From Euperipatoides rowelli (taxonomy: Eukaryota; Onychophora; Udeonychophora; Euonychophora; Peripatopsidae): 10,582 bases of DNA. Shown one piece after another: positions 1-8,376 of the stretch. Positions within the stretch are counted from its first letter, which is position 1. Each line of letters begins with the position of its first letter. The stretch is taken from the NCBI GenBank assembly GCA_003024985.2, contig PXIH01S0029771.1. One strand, 5' to 3'. Position numbers and translations under genes: made by a program. The notes under the pieces are model-generated. The model worked only from the letters and a program-made list of their open reading frames with translations. It had not been told where the DNA came from and did no database searches.

Positions 1-94
1 TATATTTAAAAAAAAAATAGATTAGGACTAGGGACAACCTCGCTGGACTATAGTCTGTTGTTGTCCGACATATTTGTATTTGTATTGTATTCGT

Positions 95-1254
95 TGAGAT
101 CTGAAGTCCTATATTTTTATCATGACAGTATTGCATGAGGACAGTTCTCGCTAGACAAAACACTGTATAAAATAAAAAGAAATTTCACATGGGATACATA
201 AGAACCTATATAATAGTTGTGAAAAATGTCAACGCAGGAACAGGAGTAGAATAAAAGCCCCTATTCAAGCTGTTGAACCACCCCCTACTTGCATGTCAAA
301 GGTCAGCATTGATATTTTAGGCCCTTCTCAATTACACAGAAGAAACAAATACATTATAACTTATACCAATCATTTCTCAAGAATGACCTTTGCTAGTCCA
401 CTACCCAGCCAAGAAGCCCATATAATCGCAAAAGATTATATGGAAATCATATACACTCTTATGGTGGATCAAAAAGAATATTATCAGATAGAGGACCACA
501 ACTGGTAGGATACATCAGGTCAACACTATGTGCTAGACAGGATAGAGAGAATAACCACCAGAGCTACTGGCTCGGGCTAATGGCATAAGTGAAAGAAGAA
601 ACAGTAAAATAGTCAAATTAATATCCCACTATTGTAACAAAAATTTTACCGACTAGGACACTATGCTACCATACTTAGTGCAAGTTATCAACACTATGGT
701 ACATAGCAGCACAAAGCAAGTACCAATTTTACATCTTCCACGGATTTTATCAATACGATGTCTTTTCAGAATTCAACCTCAACGAAAATGAGACAATCTA
801 GAAAGTATTGACCTAGTAGACGCTATAATGGTGGAGAAGCTGTAGACAACAAAGTCGGAAGTTTTCTCTAACCTACAAAAAGCGTCCATCACAAATGCCA
901 AAAACAAAGATAGAGGGTGTCACCTTCGCGAATTAAACATAGGAGACTCCGTGTTAGCTCTAGACGTGGCTAGTCATGCTCGACATAACAGAAAGCTTAA
1001 CAAAAAATACACTGCACCCTATACCATAATTAAAAGGACAAGACTAGCAAATTATATAATACAAGACATAAAACACCTTGATATAACAAAGAAAATACAT
1101 TAGGACTCAAGTATACAACGAAGAACCAAATAATACTTCAACAGAAACTAAGCTTAATAAAAATATCGAAAATGACCAAAATAATCCCATCATTACCTTC
1201 CCAGATGAGGAAGATAAAGATGACTCCCATGACTCAGAGAAATCTGAAAAGTAA
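95..1254 (+). pseudogene. Ty3/gypsy-type retrotransposon integrase relic (3' end of pol)
   Basis: Remnant of the enzyme that inserts retrotransposon cDNA into the chromosome. Reading starts in one frame (about 95-459) with an LHED motif and, further on, CEKCQRRN at 218-241, matching the HHCC zinc-binding domain. The catalytic core follows: first Asp in SIDILGP near 311, second Asp in LSDRGPQ at 487-489 (next frame), and Glu in NGISERRN at 591-593 (third frame). Spacing is about 58 and 35 residues, as expected for D,D35E. Downstream, the third frame holds HSSTKQVP, then a C-terminal module with NIGDSVLALD and KYTAPYTII (GPY/F-like) before a stop at 1101. An acidic Glu/Asp-rich tail continues in another frame to 1252-1254. 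At least three frame changes and several in-frame stops make it non-functional. RT and RNase H would lie left of the window. Motif order is typical of Ty3/gypsy; the clade is not assigned. Confidence 0.85.
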
Positions 1255-1720
1255 CTAGAAAAAATAGAATATGAAGAATACCTTCGCTATCTACAAAACC
1301 AGAATGACAGATGTGCCATCTGACATGATGGAGATCGAAAATAGTAAACAAAGCACATCGTGCGCCTTAGATGGCTCAAACGAAAATAAAAATGAGGACC
1401 CGAAATGCTTATCAACACAGGAACCCTATAGTAACACATCAATATTACTTAAGAAAAAGAATACTTAAGTAAAACATAAAAAAGAAAACAATTACCTAGG
1501 TAAATAATAAATAAAATGGCGACTTAAACTTGAAATCACCTAAAATCAAAGTCTAAAATAAATCTAATTAAAATAAAATTCAAATGTAAAACTAAAAAAT
1601 TTTGCATACACAAAGCAACAAATTTAGAATACTAAATTAAAACTTAAATAATATGATATACAAAAGCATCAAATATAAATGTAGCGATTTAATAAAACAG
1701 AACAAAAAGAACAGATAAGA
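1255..1720. other. A-rich non-coding stretch after the gypsy pol relic
   Basis: This segment is very rich in A and carries no recognisable domain. A 65-codon open frame on the plus strand (1271-1468) has a low-complexity, Asn/Ser/Glu-rich product with no motif I know. It may be an eroded extension of the retrotransposon's 3' coding region or chance. I see no clear LTR boundary or polypurine tract here. Confidence 0.4.
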
Positions 1721-1775
1721 TCACAAACAAACTAATAAAAAAGTCCAAACAGAAAAACGCAAATCAACTTGGAGC

Positions 1776-2176
1776 TCAGGGATCAGCAGGAGGAGACGTG
1801 CAATCTGCCACTGGAATGGTACGGGTGGGTCTCTGCAGCAGTAGGAGCTGCCTAGCTCGCTGTCGTGCCCCTCGACGCTTAACTGGGAGAATAACCATGT
1901 AAGTATCCCCAAAATCCAAAAGGGTGGAATAAACTCCTCGTCCGGACCTGTTGATATACTTTCAATAAAATCCATGTACTCTTCCTGCAAATTTCTGTGA
2001 TCCTCCAACAAATGAAAATAAGCATCATCACCGTCACGGGATAAATATTTGCTCACGAGGGAACAATACAAATGTAATAAAAGTTCATAATCTCCCTCCT
2101 ATCCAGGGGAACATATAGCTTGAAAGGGAGGAACCTTCTCCACTAGAACTGCCAATTCATCCCTCGATTCAGCCAT
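1776..2176 (-). pseudogene. Broken small reading frame of unknown function
   Basis: I do not recognise this protein. On the minus strand an ATG at 2176 opens a frame beginning MAESRDELAVLVEKVPP. A TAG interrupts it after about 25 codons, but the frame then continues with an acidic, helix-like stretch containing YFHLLEDHRNLQEEYMDF. Around 1918-1930 the better-looking frame shifts: the second frame gives LLDFGDTYMVILPVKRRG, then a short Arg-rich and Leu-rich segment, and stops with TGA at 1776-1778. The first frame instead runs on to 1721. Composition goes from acidic at the N-terminus to basic near the C-terminus, which occurs in small nucleic-acid-binding or Gag-like proteins, but that is only suggestive. 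The region is clearly more GC-rich than its AT-rich flanks, supporting former coding use. It lies tail-to-tail with the gypsy relic, so it is probably not part of that transcript. An old captured gene or the first ORF of another element are both possible. Confidence 0.35.
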
Positions 2177-2533
2177 GATAAAATACCTTTTAACAAATGA
2201 AGGTCACAATTTAAATTTAAAAAAATGGCAACGGCTGCGAATATAAAACGCAGAAATTGTTAGATTGCATAATATAGTGTTTATAATATAGCATAATTAT
2301 TCAGTATTGTATGACTATTTTGTAATAAATACGTTTTAACGTGTGGCCATACTCTGTAGGAATGGTATTGATGGCTCAATAAAGGGAAATGCATGCTGGA
2401 TATTATTGTAACAGCAGCATTTTAACTAACCATGAACAAGATGCAGTCGATCATGATCTATTGGTAGCACAATACATCAGCTCATGTAGGATTCAATATT
2501 ATCCTCTGGAGGGGTTGTAGGCCTACTACTTGA
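2177..2533. other. Non-coding spacer, nothing recognised
   Basis: AT-rich spacer between two minus-strand relics. The piggyBac similarity fades out near 2534 and I find no continuation of the transposase here. A 10-bp perfect palindrome (gtaggcctac) lies at about 2517-2526, just beyond the point where similarity stops. Confidence 0.4.
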
Positions 2534-3270
2534 GGATGAACGTCCTTTGAATGGTACAATTTGTTCATCAACTGATATACTTTCTTCTTTTAGTATCAGA
2601 GTTTATCTGCCTCTGAGCTGGTCCAGTAAAGGTTGCAATTTGTGGAGTTTGTTGTGCCCATCTTTTCCTGAATCAATGAATGTAGAATTGTCATTAATGT
2701 GCAACAAAGTGTTTTATTTCTTCCACCAAATGAAAGATATTAATCCAGATATTAATCGATACCCAAGAGTATGTTCCAGTAATCATGAAAGGAGGGGCAG
2801 TTGTATAATTGACATATACAATGCTGAGCTCAAAACATTTCCAATTCAGTTAAATGAAATATTAATTGGGTTTTTTTTCTTGCAAGATTTCATTGCATAA
2901 AAGTTTATCTGATCTTTAGTTTCTTTGGTTAACAAAAAAAAATAAAAAATTGCAGTGGGATTTCACCTAATATTTCTTTGTGGAAATTCTGGGTTTCCTA
3001 AAAATTGTATGTCATCATTTTGAATAAAAGTCCTTACTTTGCAAATAAGATTTTTTTTTTCTTTCTTCCTTTTCCATTATTAAAATTGCTGCAACCAGCT
3101 ACATTGTTATCATTATCATTATTAACATTACTATCATTATCAACTTCTACATCACCAATGCAATTATTATCAGATGAATCAGTTTGTGTATCATAAAAAT
3201 CAGGATAGTAATCTGGATCACTGTCAGGATAATTTTCATTAGATAATTCTGAATCTTCAGATTCATTACC
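2534..3270 (-). pseudogene. piggyBac-type transposase relic, N-terminal half
   Basis: Remains of a cut-and-paste DNA transposase of the piggyBac (DDE_Tnp_1_7) family. Reading leftward on the minus strand, an acidic N-terminal region rich in Ser, Asp, Asn and Tyr comes first (about 3250-3090), as is usual for the family, followed by a Lys-rich patch near 3055. After a frame change, one frame runs from about 2970 to 2534. It contains ETKDQINFYAMKS, aligning with the family's conserved 'eTN-YA' block, then LYMSIIQLPLL, HINDNST and KLHKLQPLLDQL, and finally SISVDEQIVPFKGRSS, the very characteristic block carrying the first catalytic Asp (2567-2569). Four stops interrupt this frame. Similarity ends abruptly after FKGRSS, so the rest of the catalytic core and the Cys-rich C-terminus are missing. 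No terminal repeats or TTAA sites could be tied to it. Confidence 0.8.
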
Positions 3271-3305
3271 ACCTGGAACAGTTCTTTGCAAAAGTTTATT
3301 TTTCT

Positions 3306-3532
3306 GGACCCCCAATATGACCGCCACAACTAGTGTTAGAATATTAAATCTAGGGAACAAGGTAGATTGAATGCAGAAAGGATGAAGGGATTAGCTAAAA
3401 TCTTTTATATAAGCTATAAAACATATTTGGGCTAATCCCTTCATCCTTTCTGTATTTGATCAGTACTTTGTTCACTAGATTTAATATTCTAACGCTAGTT
3501 GTGGCGGCCATATTGGGGGGGGGGGGGGGTCC
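3306..3532. repeat. Long nearly loopless palindrome (foldback or MITE-like)
   Basis: The left arm (3306-3395) is the reverse complement of the right arm (3431-3532) over about 90 bp, with only a few substitutions and small gaps. The sequence between the arms is itself imperfectly self-complementary around AGCT near 3413, so almost the whole unit can fold. Weaker complementarity extends outward (about 3274-3305 against 3533-3555). The arms differ most in the homopolymer: 5 C on the left, 15 G on the right. I find no clear target duplication. Each arm, read toward the centre, starts with an ATG and the in-frame string ATTSVRILNL, so the unit may be an inverted duplication of a short exon-like sequence rather than a transposon. 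The left arm overlaps the apparent start of the open frame leading into the piggyBac relic. Confidence 0.85.
3515..3529 (+). repeat. Poly-G run of 15
   Basis: Fifteen consecutive G lie inside the right arm of the palindrome, against five complementary C in the left arm. This is either a local expansion or a sequencing-length artefact. Confidence 0.95.
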
Positions 3533-3964
3533 GTAAAGCAAACTCTTGCCCAGTTCTAAAATGCTGCAATTTTCTTCCAGAAAATCTTGTAACATTCATC
3601 TTTATAAGCCTAGAAAAAATATTAAAACAAAAATAGAATTAAAAAAAAAATAATAGTCAAGATATTGTATAATTTTTTAACATACTAATAGATCTATTTA
3701 TTTGACTATTTTATTTTTGTTATTGATATATTTTACTACAATAGCAATATTTTCACAATATTTGATACATAAACCAAACATTTTTTAAATAAAAGAAATA
3801 TAGGCTACTTAAAGAATCTTAAAAAAAAAAACTATTTTGGGAAGAGGGAAAGAAATAGTTTATTAAGGCAGATGTAGCCTAATCAGATTAAATTAACAAC
3901 AACAAAAAAAAAACAAGAATAGCCTGAAATGAACAAATCTTATTGTCAAAATTTTTTAAAGTAG

Positions 3965-3976
3965 TGCTGCCACCTA
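3965..3976 (-). promoter_or_regulatory. CTCF-like motif (minus strand)
   Basis: Read on the minus strand this is TAGGTGGCAGCA, which matches the core of the bilaterian CTCF zinc-finger binding consensus; the upstream CC of the consensus is not well matched. It is a motif match only, in DNA with no gene nearby. Confidence 0.25.
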
Positions 3977-4111
3977 TGAACTTGTAGTTTTAGAATAGTG
4001 TTCTTAGCTAAGTAAATACAGTATCCAAGAATTACCTTTATAATGATTTAACATAACTCATGAAATAAGTCATATCAACAAACCGTTTCCTGAATTTGTT
4101 TATCAACTCAA

Positions 4112-4124
4112 ATAGATGGCGCCA
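4112..4124 (+). promoter_or_regulatory. CTCF-like motif (plus strand)
   Basis: The string atagatggcgcca resembles the insect-type CTCF core (AGATGGCGC). It points away from the minus-strand site about 140 bp to the left. It could equally be chance or a fragment of a dispersed repeat. Confidence 0.25.
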
Positions 4125-4779
4125 CAAAGCATTTTTAATGCAAATGATGCCATACAAGAATAACGTGTGATGTGACTGGCTGAGACAAAATCTCCTGTAA
4201 CTGTCCAATACATATATCGAACAGCGTATGGCAAAGAACTATCCAGTGACATACACTCCACGTATAGATGAAGACGTTTATGAGGCTGGACATTTACTGC
4301 AGGTTAAAGGTCAAGGTAGTCATTCAACATCACCCAACACTTTGTAGCATGTCAGGTTATCATTTCAATGTAGTCCAAAGAAGTGTATAAGGAATGATGC
4401 ACGCCAGCAAGTTATCACAGTGGAGTGTACACCAAATTATTCACCTTAGGTGCCATGACGAAAGATAAGCTGTGCAACAATGGCATAAAATTGAGTTTTC
4501 CCCTTTAAAAACTTTTTAAAAAATTGTGCAAACGATTTGTGGATATAATTTTTTTTCATGAGTTAGGCTTTTTAAATAGTTAAGGTAATTGTAGGACACT
4601 ATGTATATGCTTTATGTAAATAGGAAATAATTGTTTACTCTGTAAATAATGATTTTTAGGGAGGGAATGTATCAAATATATGTTATGCAGAAAGGGGTCA
4701 ACTAGCCCAGCCAGGGACATTTTATTTTATTAATCTTTATTTTTCTTTAATATGTTTTATCTGAAAAAGTGTCTGAACA

Positions 4780-5000
4780 CCATGCAGATCTGAAGAGGGG
4801 GGGAGGGCAGCAGGGGCAACAGTACCCAGGCCTGTAGTGACTCATGGGGCTGTAGGCTCAGCTGAGGGGCCTATAGGCCCAAAGGTAAAAAAAAACGTCC
4901 ACACAACTAAAAAAAAAAGCTATCAATTTTCAGGAAGGGACCCGTAAAAAAATTTACCTCGGGGCCCGTACAGGTTCTTGACGCCTATAAAACCATGGAT
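4780..5000. repeat. GC-rich repeat-like island
   Basis: A patch with G and C runs in otherwise very AT-rich DNA. It includes a run of 7 G after gatctgaaga, a 14-bp perfect palindrome (gggcctataggccc, 4867-4880), two A runs, and cctcggggcccgtacagg near the right end. No open frame of note. The abrupt composition change and mirrored GGGCCC blocks suggest a degenerate dispersed element, but I cannot name a family or find a target duplication. Confidence 0.4.
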
Positions 5001-5467
5001 ACTCCTATCCTTAAATATACAAATGTCACAAGTAGTTGATTGATCATTTACATATATACTAGTCAAGATATAATTTTACTGTATAGAACATTTCCTTCAT
5101 TTTATGGTTGTCAAATCGTGGACGAAATCATTAAAATTAATCGTTTCTAAAACTTTTACAAACAGAATAAGTTTTAGTGAAGAATATTATTCGTTACAGA
5201 GGTTTTCTAAATATTTTCTTCTTGTACTTTTAAAATAAAATAAAAGGATCACTTTAAAACACCATTTGTTTTTAACACCCTTAAGATAATTTTTATAAAA
5301 TTAAAATTTACACAATACCACCAGGATAGGCCGTTTTATGTTTAAAAGTAATATCGTACACACAAAAAAAGAAAGAACATTTACACTTGTGAATTTTTTT
5401 TTAAAATTTAGTTTCCTTTTTTTTTATAGTTTAATCAGCTATTGAACCTTAAGAAATATTTATTATG
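5001..5467. other. AT-rich spacer left of the copia insertion
   Basis: A and T runs, no reading frame or motif recognised. It ends at the target-site copy of the copia element. Confidence 0.6.
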
Positions 5468-5472
5468 AAATA
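5468..5472. repeat. Target-site duplication, left copy (aaata)
   Basis: The five bases before the left LTR are aaata, identical to the five bases after the right LTR at 8803-8807. Five bp is the usual duplication length for Ty1/copia elements. Confidence 0.9.
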
Positions 5473-6011
5473 TAACAGAAAGTTCGGTAACGTTATAGAG
5501 ACTAATCCACTGTAATCCCTGATTGTGGATGCATAAAAGTGATTTCAAATAATAAGCCAATATACTAGACAAGTATATAATATTAAAATATAACAAATTC
5601 AACTCGTAAACTCAATTAAACTCAACAGTTTAATAATATTTTATAAGTACAGATACAACACGACATCTGAACAAGTTGGCCGAACAGGTCAAAGATGAAG
5701 CCTACCCAGCATGNAATGGGTAACATTAATATAACTAAATAATGCCCAAACTAGTGAGTCATACTAAACCGGAAGTCTAAGAAATCAATACTACATAAGC
5801 TAAAAAATGAGTAAAATAATGATGCATGCATAAAAGTAAAACAATGTTATGCTAATCTATTTAAAGTAAGAAAGATATTAATTAAATGCACAAGGTTGAT
5901 ACACAATCAACAAATTGATCCTAAAAGATTAAATGTGGTATTACATAAATAATGAGAGCACATTGATGATCACTAGTGATCTAACATAGATCCTAGAGTC
6001 AATGATCAACA
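5473..6011 (-). repeat. 3' LTR of the copia element (539 bp)
   Basis: Matches the other LTR at 8376-8802 almost base for base. Element-sense start is TGTTGATC (6011 leftward), element-sense end is CTGTTA (at 5473). A TATA-like box (TATAAAAT on the minus strand) lies at 5638-5645, in the right place for the LTR promoter. This copy keeps 116 bp (5801-5916) that the 5' LTR lacks, and contains the only ambiguous base of the window, at 5714. Confidence 0.95.
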
Positions 6012-6022
6012 CTCCTCCCTTT
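6012..6022 (-). other. Polypurine tract (plus-strand primer)
   Basis: On the minus strand the sequence is AAAGGGAGGAG, all purine, and directly touches the TGTTGATC start of the 3' LTR. That is the position and composition of a retrotransposon polypurine tract, which primes second-strand DNA synthesis. Confidence 0.85.
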
Positions 6023-6068
6023 AGACCAATATTGATTAAGAATATAACTAAATTAGTAAGTCAGTTTT

Positions 6069-8268
6069 TTAACAGGAATACCAAAATTCCATCTGAGACC
6101 TTCTCAGTGCAGGCCTCTTTGGTGAATCACTCTGGGGTGTCTCCTCTCTGGGTATGTCTATCAAGACTGGTTGGTCAACCAATTTCTTGTTACATTTTCT
6201 AGATTGATAATAATTAGCAGATTTGTTGAATTTGACAGTTATTCCATTGATGTTACGGTTACTGTTAGGGATCCATATACAGTACGACTTCTTATCGAAT
6301 CCATACCCCACCATGTAGCCTGTCTTGCATGTATCATCTAGTTTGCTTCTATGTTTGTGACTTATGTAGGCATAAGCTGTACAACCAAAGGTTCGGATAT
6401 GATTGTAAGATGGTGTTCTCTTGTGCCACATCTCATATGGGGTGATTGACTGTTCTGAATGGATCATTCTATTAAGTAAATAATTGGATGTAGTTACTGC
6501 CTCTCCCCACAGTCCTTTAGGAAGACCAGATGACTTGAGCATAGTCCTTGCCATGTTAAATTCTTGCTCTCAGCTCGGCCATTCTGCTGAGGTGTATACA
6601 CAACTGAGGTCTGATGACGTATTCCGTTTGACACAAAGAATTGATTTAAAGAACTGCACATAAACTCACCTCCCTCATCGGTCCTAAATATTTCTAGAAA
6701 ATATCCGAATTTAGTTTTTACCTTGCATTATGAATTTTTTAATATGGTCTGTGGCATCATATTTATTTTTTAACAGTCCCACATAAGTGTAATTTGTATG
6801 TCCGTCAGTAATAGTTATCATGTATTGGTTTCCTCCTATGGTTGCTGGAGTTACAGGTCCACACAGATCTGATACTAGGGTCTTGAATGGTGCTGTGGCA
6901 TGGTTAGTGGATTTCTTGAATGTGATTTGCCTCATTGATCCAACCTGGCAGAATTCGCAAAATTCTGAGTGCTCACAACTAGTTATAATCAAGTCTTTTA
7001 CTTGTTTAGTAAGTGCATGTTTTTTGATAGAAGCTATAGACCTATGTCCTAACCTGTTGAACACATGGATTGGCTGTCTCTCCGAAATCAGTGGTCAACA
7101 TCACGTTATTTAAAATATAACTTTTGTTATTATGGTTAGCAATCCCTAGAATCTCTGTCTGTTTTTTAAGCTCACATTGATTAGGGTAAAAATGTACTGT
7201 ATAACCATTGCTACACAATAAAGAGACTGACATGAGTTGAAACTTAATTTCTGGTATATATAACACTTTTGGTAGATATATTACATTTTGTGAATTATTA
7301 TTTGATACTGTACTTACTTCCACGGATCCCTCTCCGACAGCCATTAACTCGCTCCCATTTGCAACTTTTACCTTTACTGGTACTTCTAGATTGCTGTAAT
7401 TTTTCAAAATTTCTTTCTGGTATGTCATATGGCATGTAGCCCCTGAGTCTATCATCCATGATTGATTGTTGTGCAAGTCTGTTGAGGCATTTAGCGCCCA
7501 TTCTAGTTGGTTCTCCTGATTATCCATTGTTTTTTCCTCCACAGTGCAATATGTTTCGTATTTATCATCACTATTCTGGTTTTCTTTGGATCTCAATTGA
7601 GTGCAGTTGCGTCTTATGTGTCCCGGTTTTCCGCATAAGTGGCATATGATTTGTCTCCTTACTGGTTGGTATGCAGATAGCGCTGTGTCATGTTCGTTTG
7701 AAGCTGTAGTTTTGTTTTTTTGTCTAGTAGCCTCGTCCCTTAGTTTTTCTAGTACATAGTTAGCTTTCAGCTCGTCTCCTTCCTTGTTTTCAAGTGCAGT
7801 TATAAGGGGATTATATTGGTTGGGTAGGCCACATAAAATAATTGCCACTAAGTGATGCTCCTTGATCTCCTCCCCAATGGCGCGTAGTCTTTCAATGTTT
7901 TCTTGTATGTGGTTCAAATATTTTTCCATGCTTCCATGCATCTCGTAGTTTGAACTATATAATTTCTTAAGTAGGTAAAGTCTACTGGCCAGACCTTTAT
8001 GTTGGTAGTTGGCGTTAAGTAAATCCCACATTTGTTTTGCAGTCCGACAATTTGCTGTGGTGACCAATATACTATCTTCCAAGGCTAACCCAATAGTGAC
8101 ACGAGCACTTTAGTCGCAACTACGCCAGTCTGGTGTTATAGGATCGGGTACTTCCTCTTCCAATACTGCCCATAGTTTCTCCTTCTGCAGCAACATCTCG
8201 ACTTTAATTTTCCAAATAAAAAAATTATTTCCATCCAACTTTGCAATACGATAAGATTTGTTTTCCAT
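6069..8268 (-). pseudogene. copia Gag-protease-integrase polyprotein, broken and lacking RT/RNase H
   Basis: An ATG at 8268 starts MENKSYRIAKLDGNNFF, the usual N-terminus of copia Gag, with WKIKVEMLLQ after it. TAA at 8110-8112 breaks codon 53; the frame then runs to 7042. It covers the Gag (UBN2-like) domain, a CX2CX4HX4C zinc knuckle (CHLCGKPGHIRRNC, 7603-7644) and the aspartic protease motif DSGA (7438-7449). A frameshift near 7050 leads into the GAG-pre-integrase/zinc domain (RLGHRS, CEFC at 6948-6959). The integrase triad is Asp 6867-6869 (SDLCGP), Asp 6677-6679 (RTDEGGEF) and Glu 6569-6571 (QQNGRAESKN); further frameshifts lie near 6725 and 6558. The last part (6554-6069) has the integrase C-terminal signatures PYEMWHKRTPS and RTFGCTAYAY, then ends in a short basic/Pro tail. 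The first His of the HHCC finger is replaced: FNRLGH stands where WHxRLGH is usual. No RT motif (YVDD) or RNase H remains. Confidence 0.92.
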
Positions 8269-8280
8269 GTTTGGATCAAT

Positions 8281-8351
8281 CGAAGATCAATATTCGTGAG
8301 ATAATAAAATGAATTAGATGTAAAATAATCGTAGATCAATTTTCTTGAGAT
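8281..8351 (-). repeat. Imperfect direct repeat in the copia leader
   Basis: Two 22-bp copies (8281-8302 and 8330-8351) match at 19 positions and share the pattern agatcaat..tc.tgagat. They lie between the primer-binding site and the gag ATG, that is, in the untranslated leader, where packaging or dimerisation signals of retroelements are found. Function is inference. Confidence 0.75.
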
Positions 8352-8361
8352 GACGTTGGCA

Positions 8362-8376
8362 TCAGTCTCATAATCT
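8362..8376 (-). other. Primer-binding site complementary to elongator tRNA-Met anticodon arm
   Basis: The plus strand reads tcagtctcataatct, which equals the anticodon stem-loop of eukaryotic elongator tRNA-Met (anticodon CAU) as I know it. The element RNA (minus sense) would therefore pair with the inside of that tRNA, not its 3' CCA end. Priming by an internally cut half-tRNA is established for Drosophila copia and Ty5, which use initiator tRNA-Met; here the match is to the elongator. The site abuts the LTR end; base 8376 is shared between them. Confidence 0.75.

Larger units (their letters stand above)
3533..4779. other. AT-rich intergenic spacer
   Basis: No coding region is recognised. 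The open frame at 3395-3595 (minus) is only the palindrome arm read through. Short A runs are frequent. A small inverted repeat (aatagtcaa, 3652-3660, with ttgactatt, 3702-3710) could form a hairpin. The part from about 4090 to 4480 has a less extreme base composition but many stops in all frames and no family motif. Confidence 0.5.

Noticed and set aside
2547-2900. 117-codon open frame on the plus strand
   Set aside because: It is the antisense of the piggyBac relic, whose minus-strand translation has clear family motifs.
3034-3360. Apparent hydrophobic N-terminus (signal-like) of the minus-strand frame leading into the piggyBac relic
   Set aside because: The hydrophobic part is encoded by the left arm of the palindrome (3306-3360), so it is probably a chance fusion and not a real start.
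3395-3595. 66-codon minus-strand open frame with a proline run
   Set aside because: The proline run is the poly-G tract and the rest is the palindrome arm; kept only as part of the palindrome finding.
4301-4316. Nuclear-receptor DR1-like site (aggttaaaggtca)
   Set aside because: A single short match in spacer without a nearby gene; expected by chance often enough.
6820-7113. 97-codon plus-strand open frame
   Set aside because: Antisense shadow of the copia integrase region.
8136-8339. 67-codon minus-strand open frame
   Set aside because: Wrong frame over the Gag N-terminus; the frame from the ATG at 8268 matches copia Gag.
8362-8376. A real tRNA-Met gene
   Set aside because: Only the anticodon arm sequence is present; the acceptor, D and T arms are absent, and the position next to the LTR explains it as a primer-binding site.
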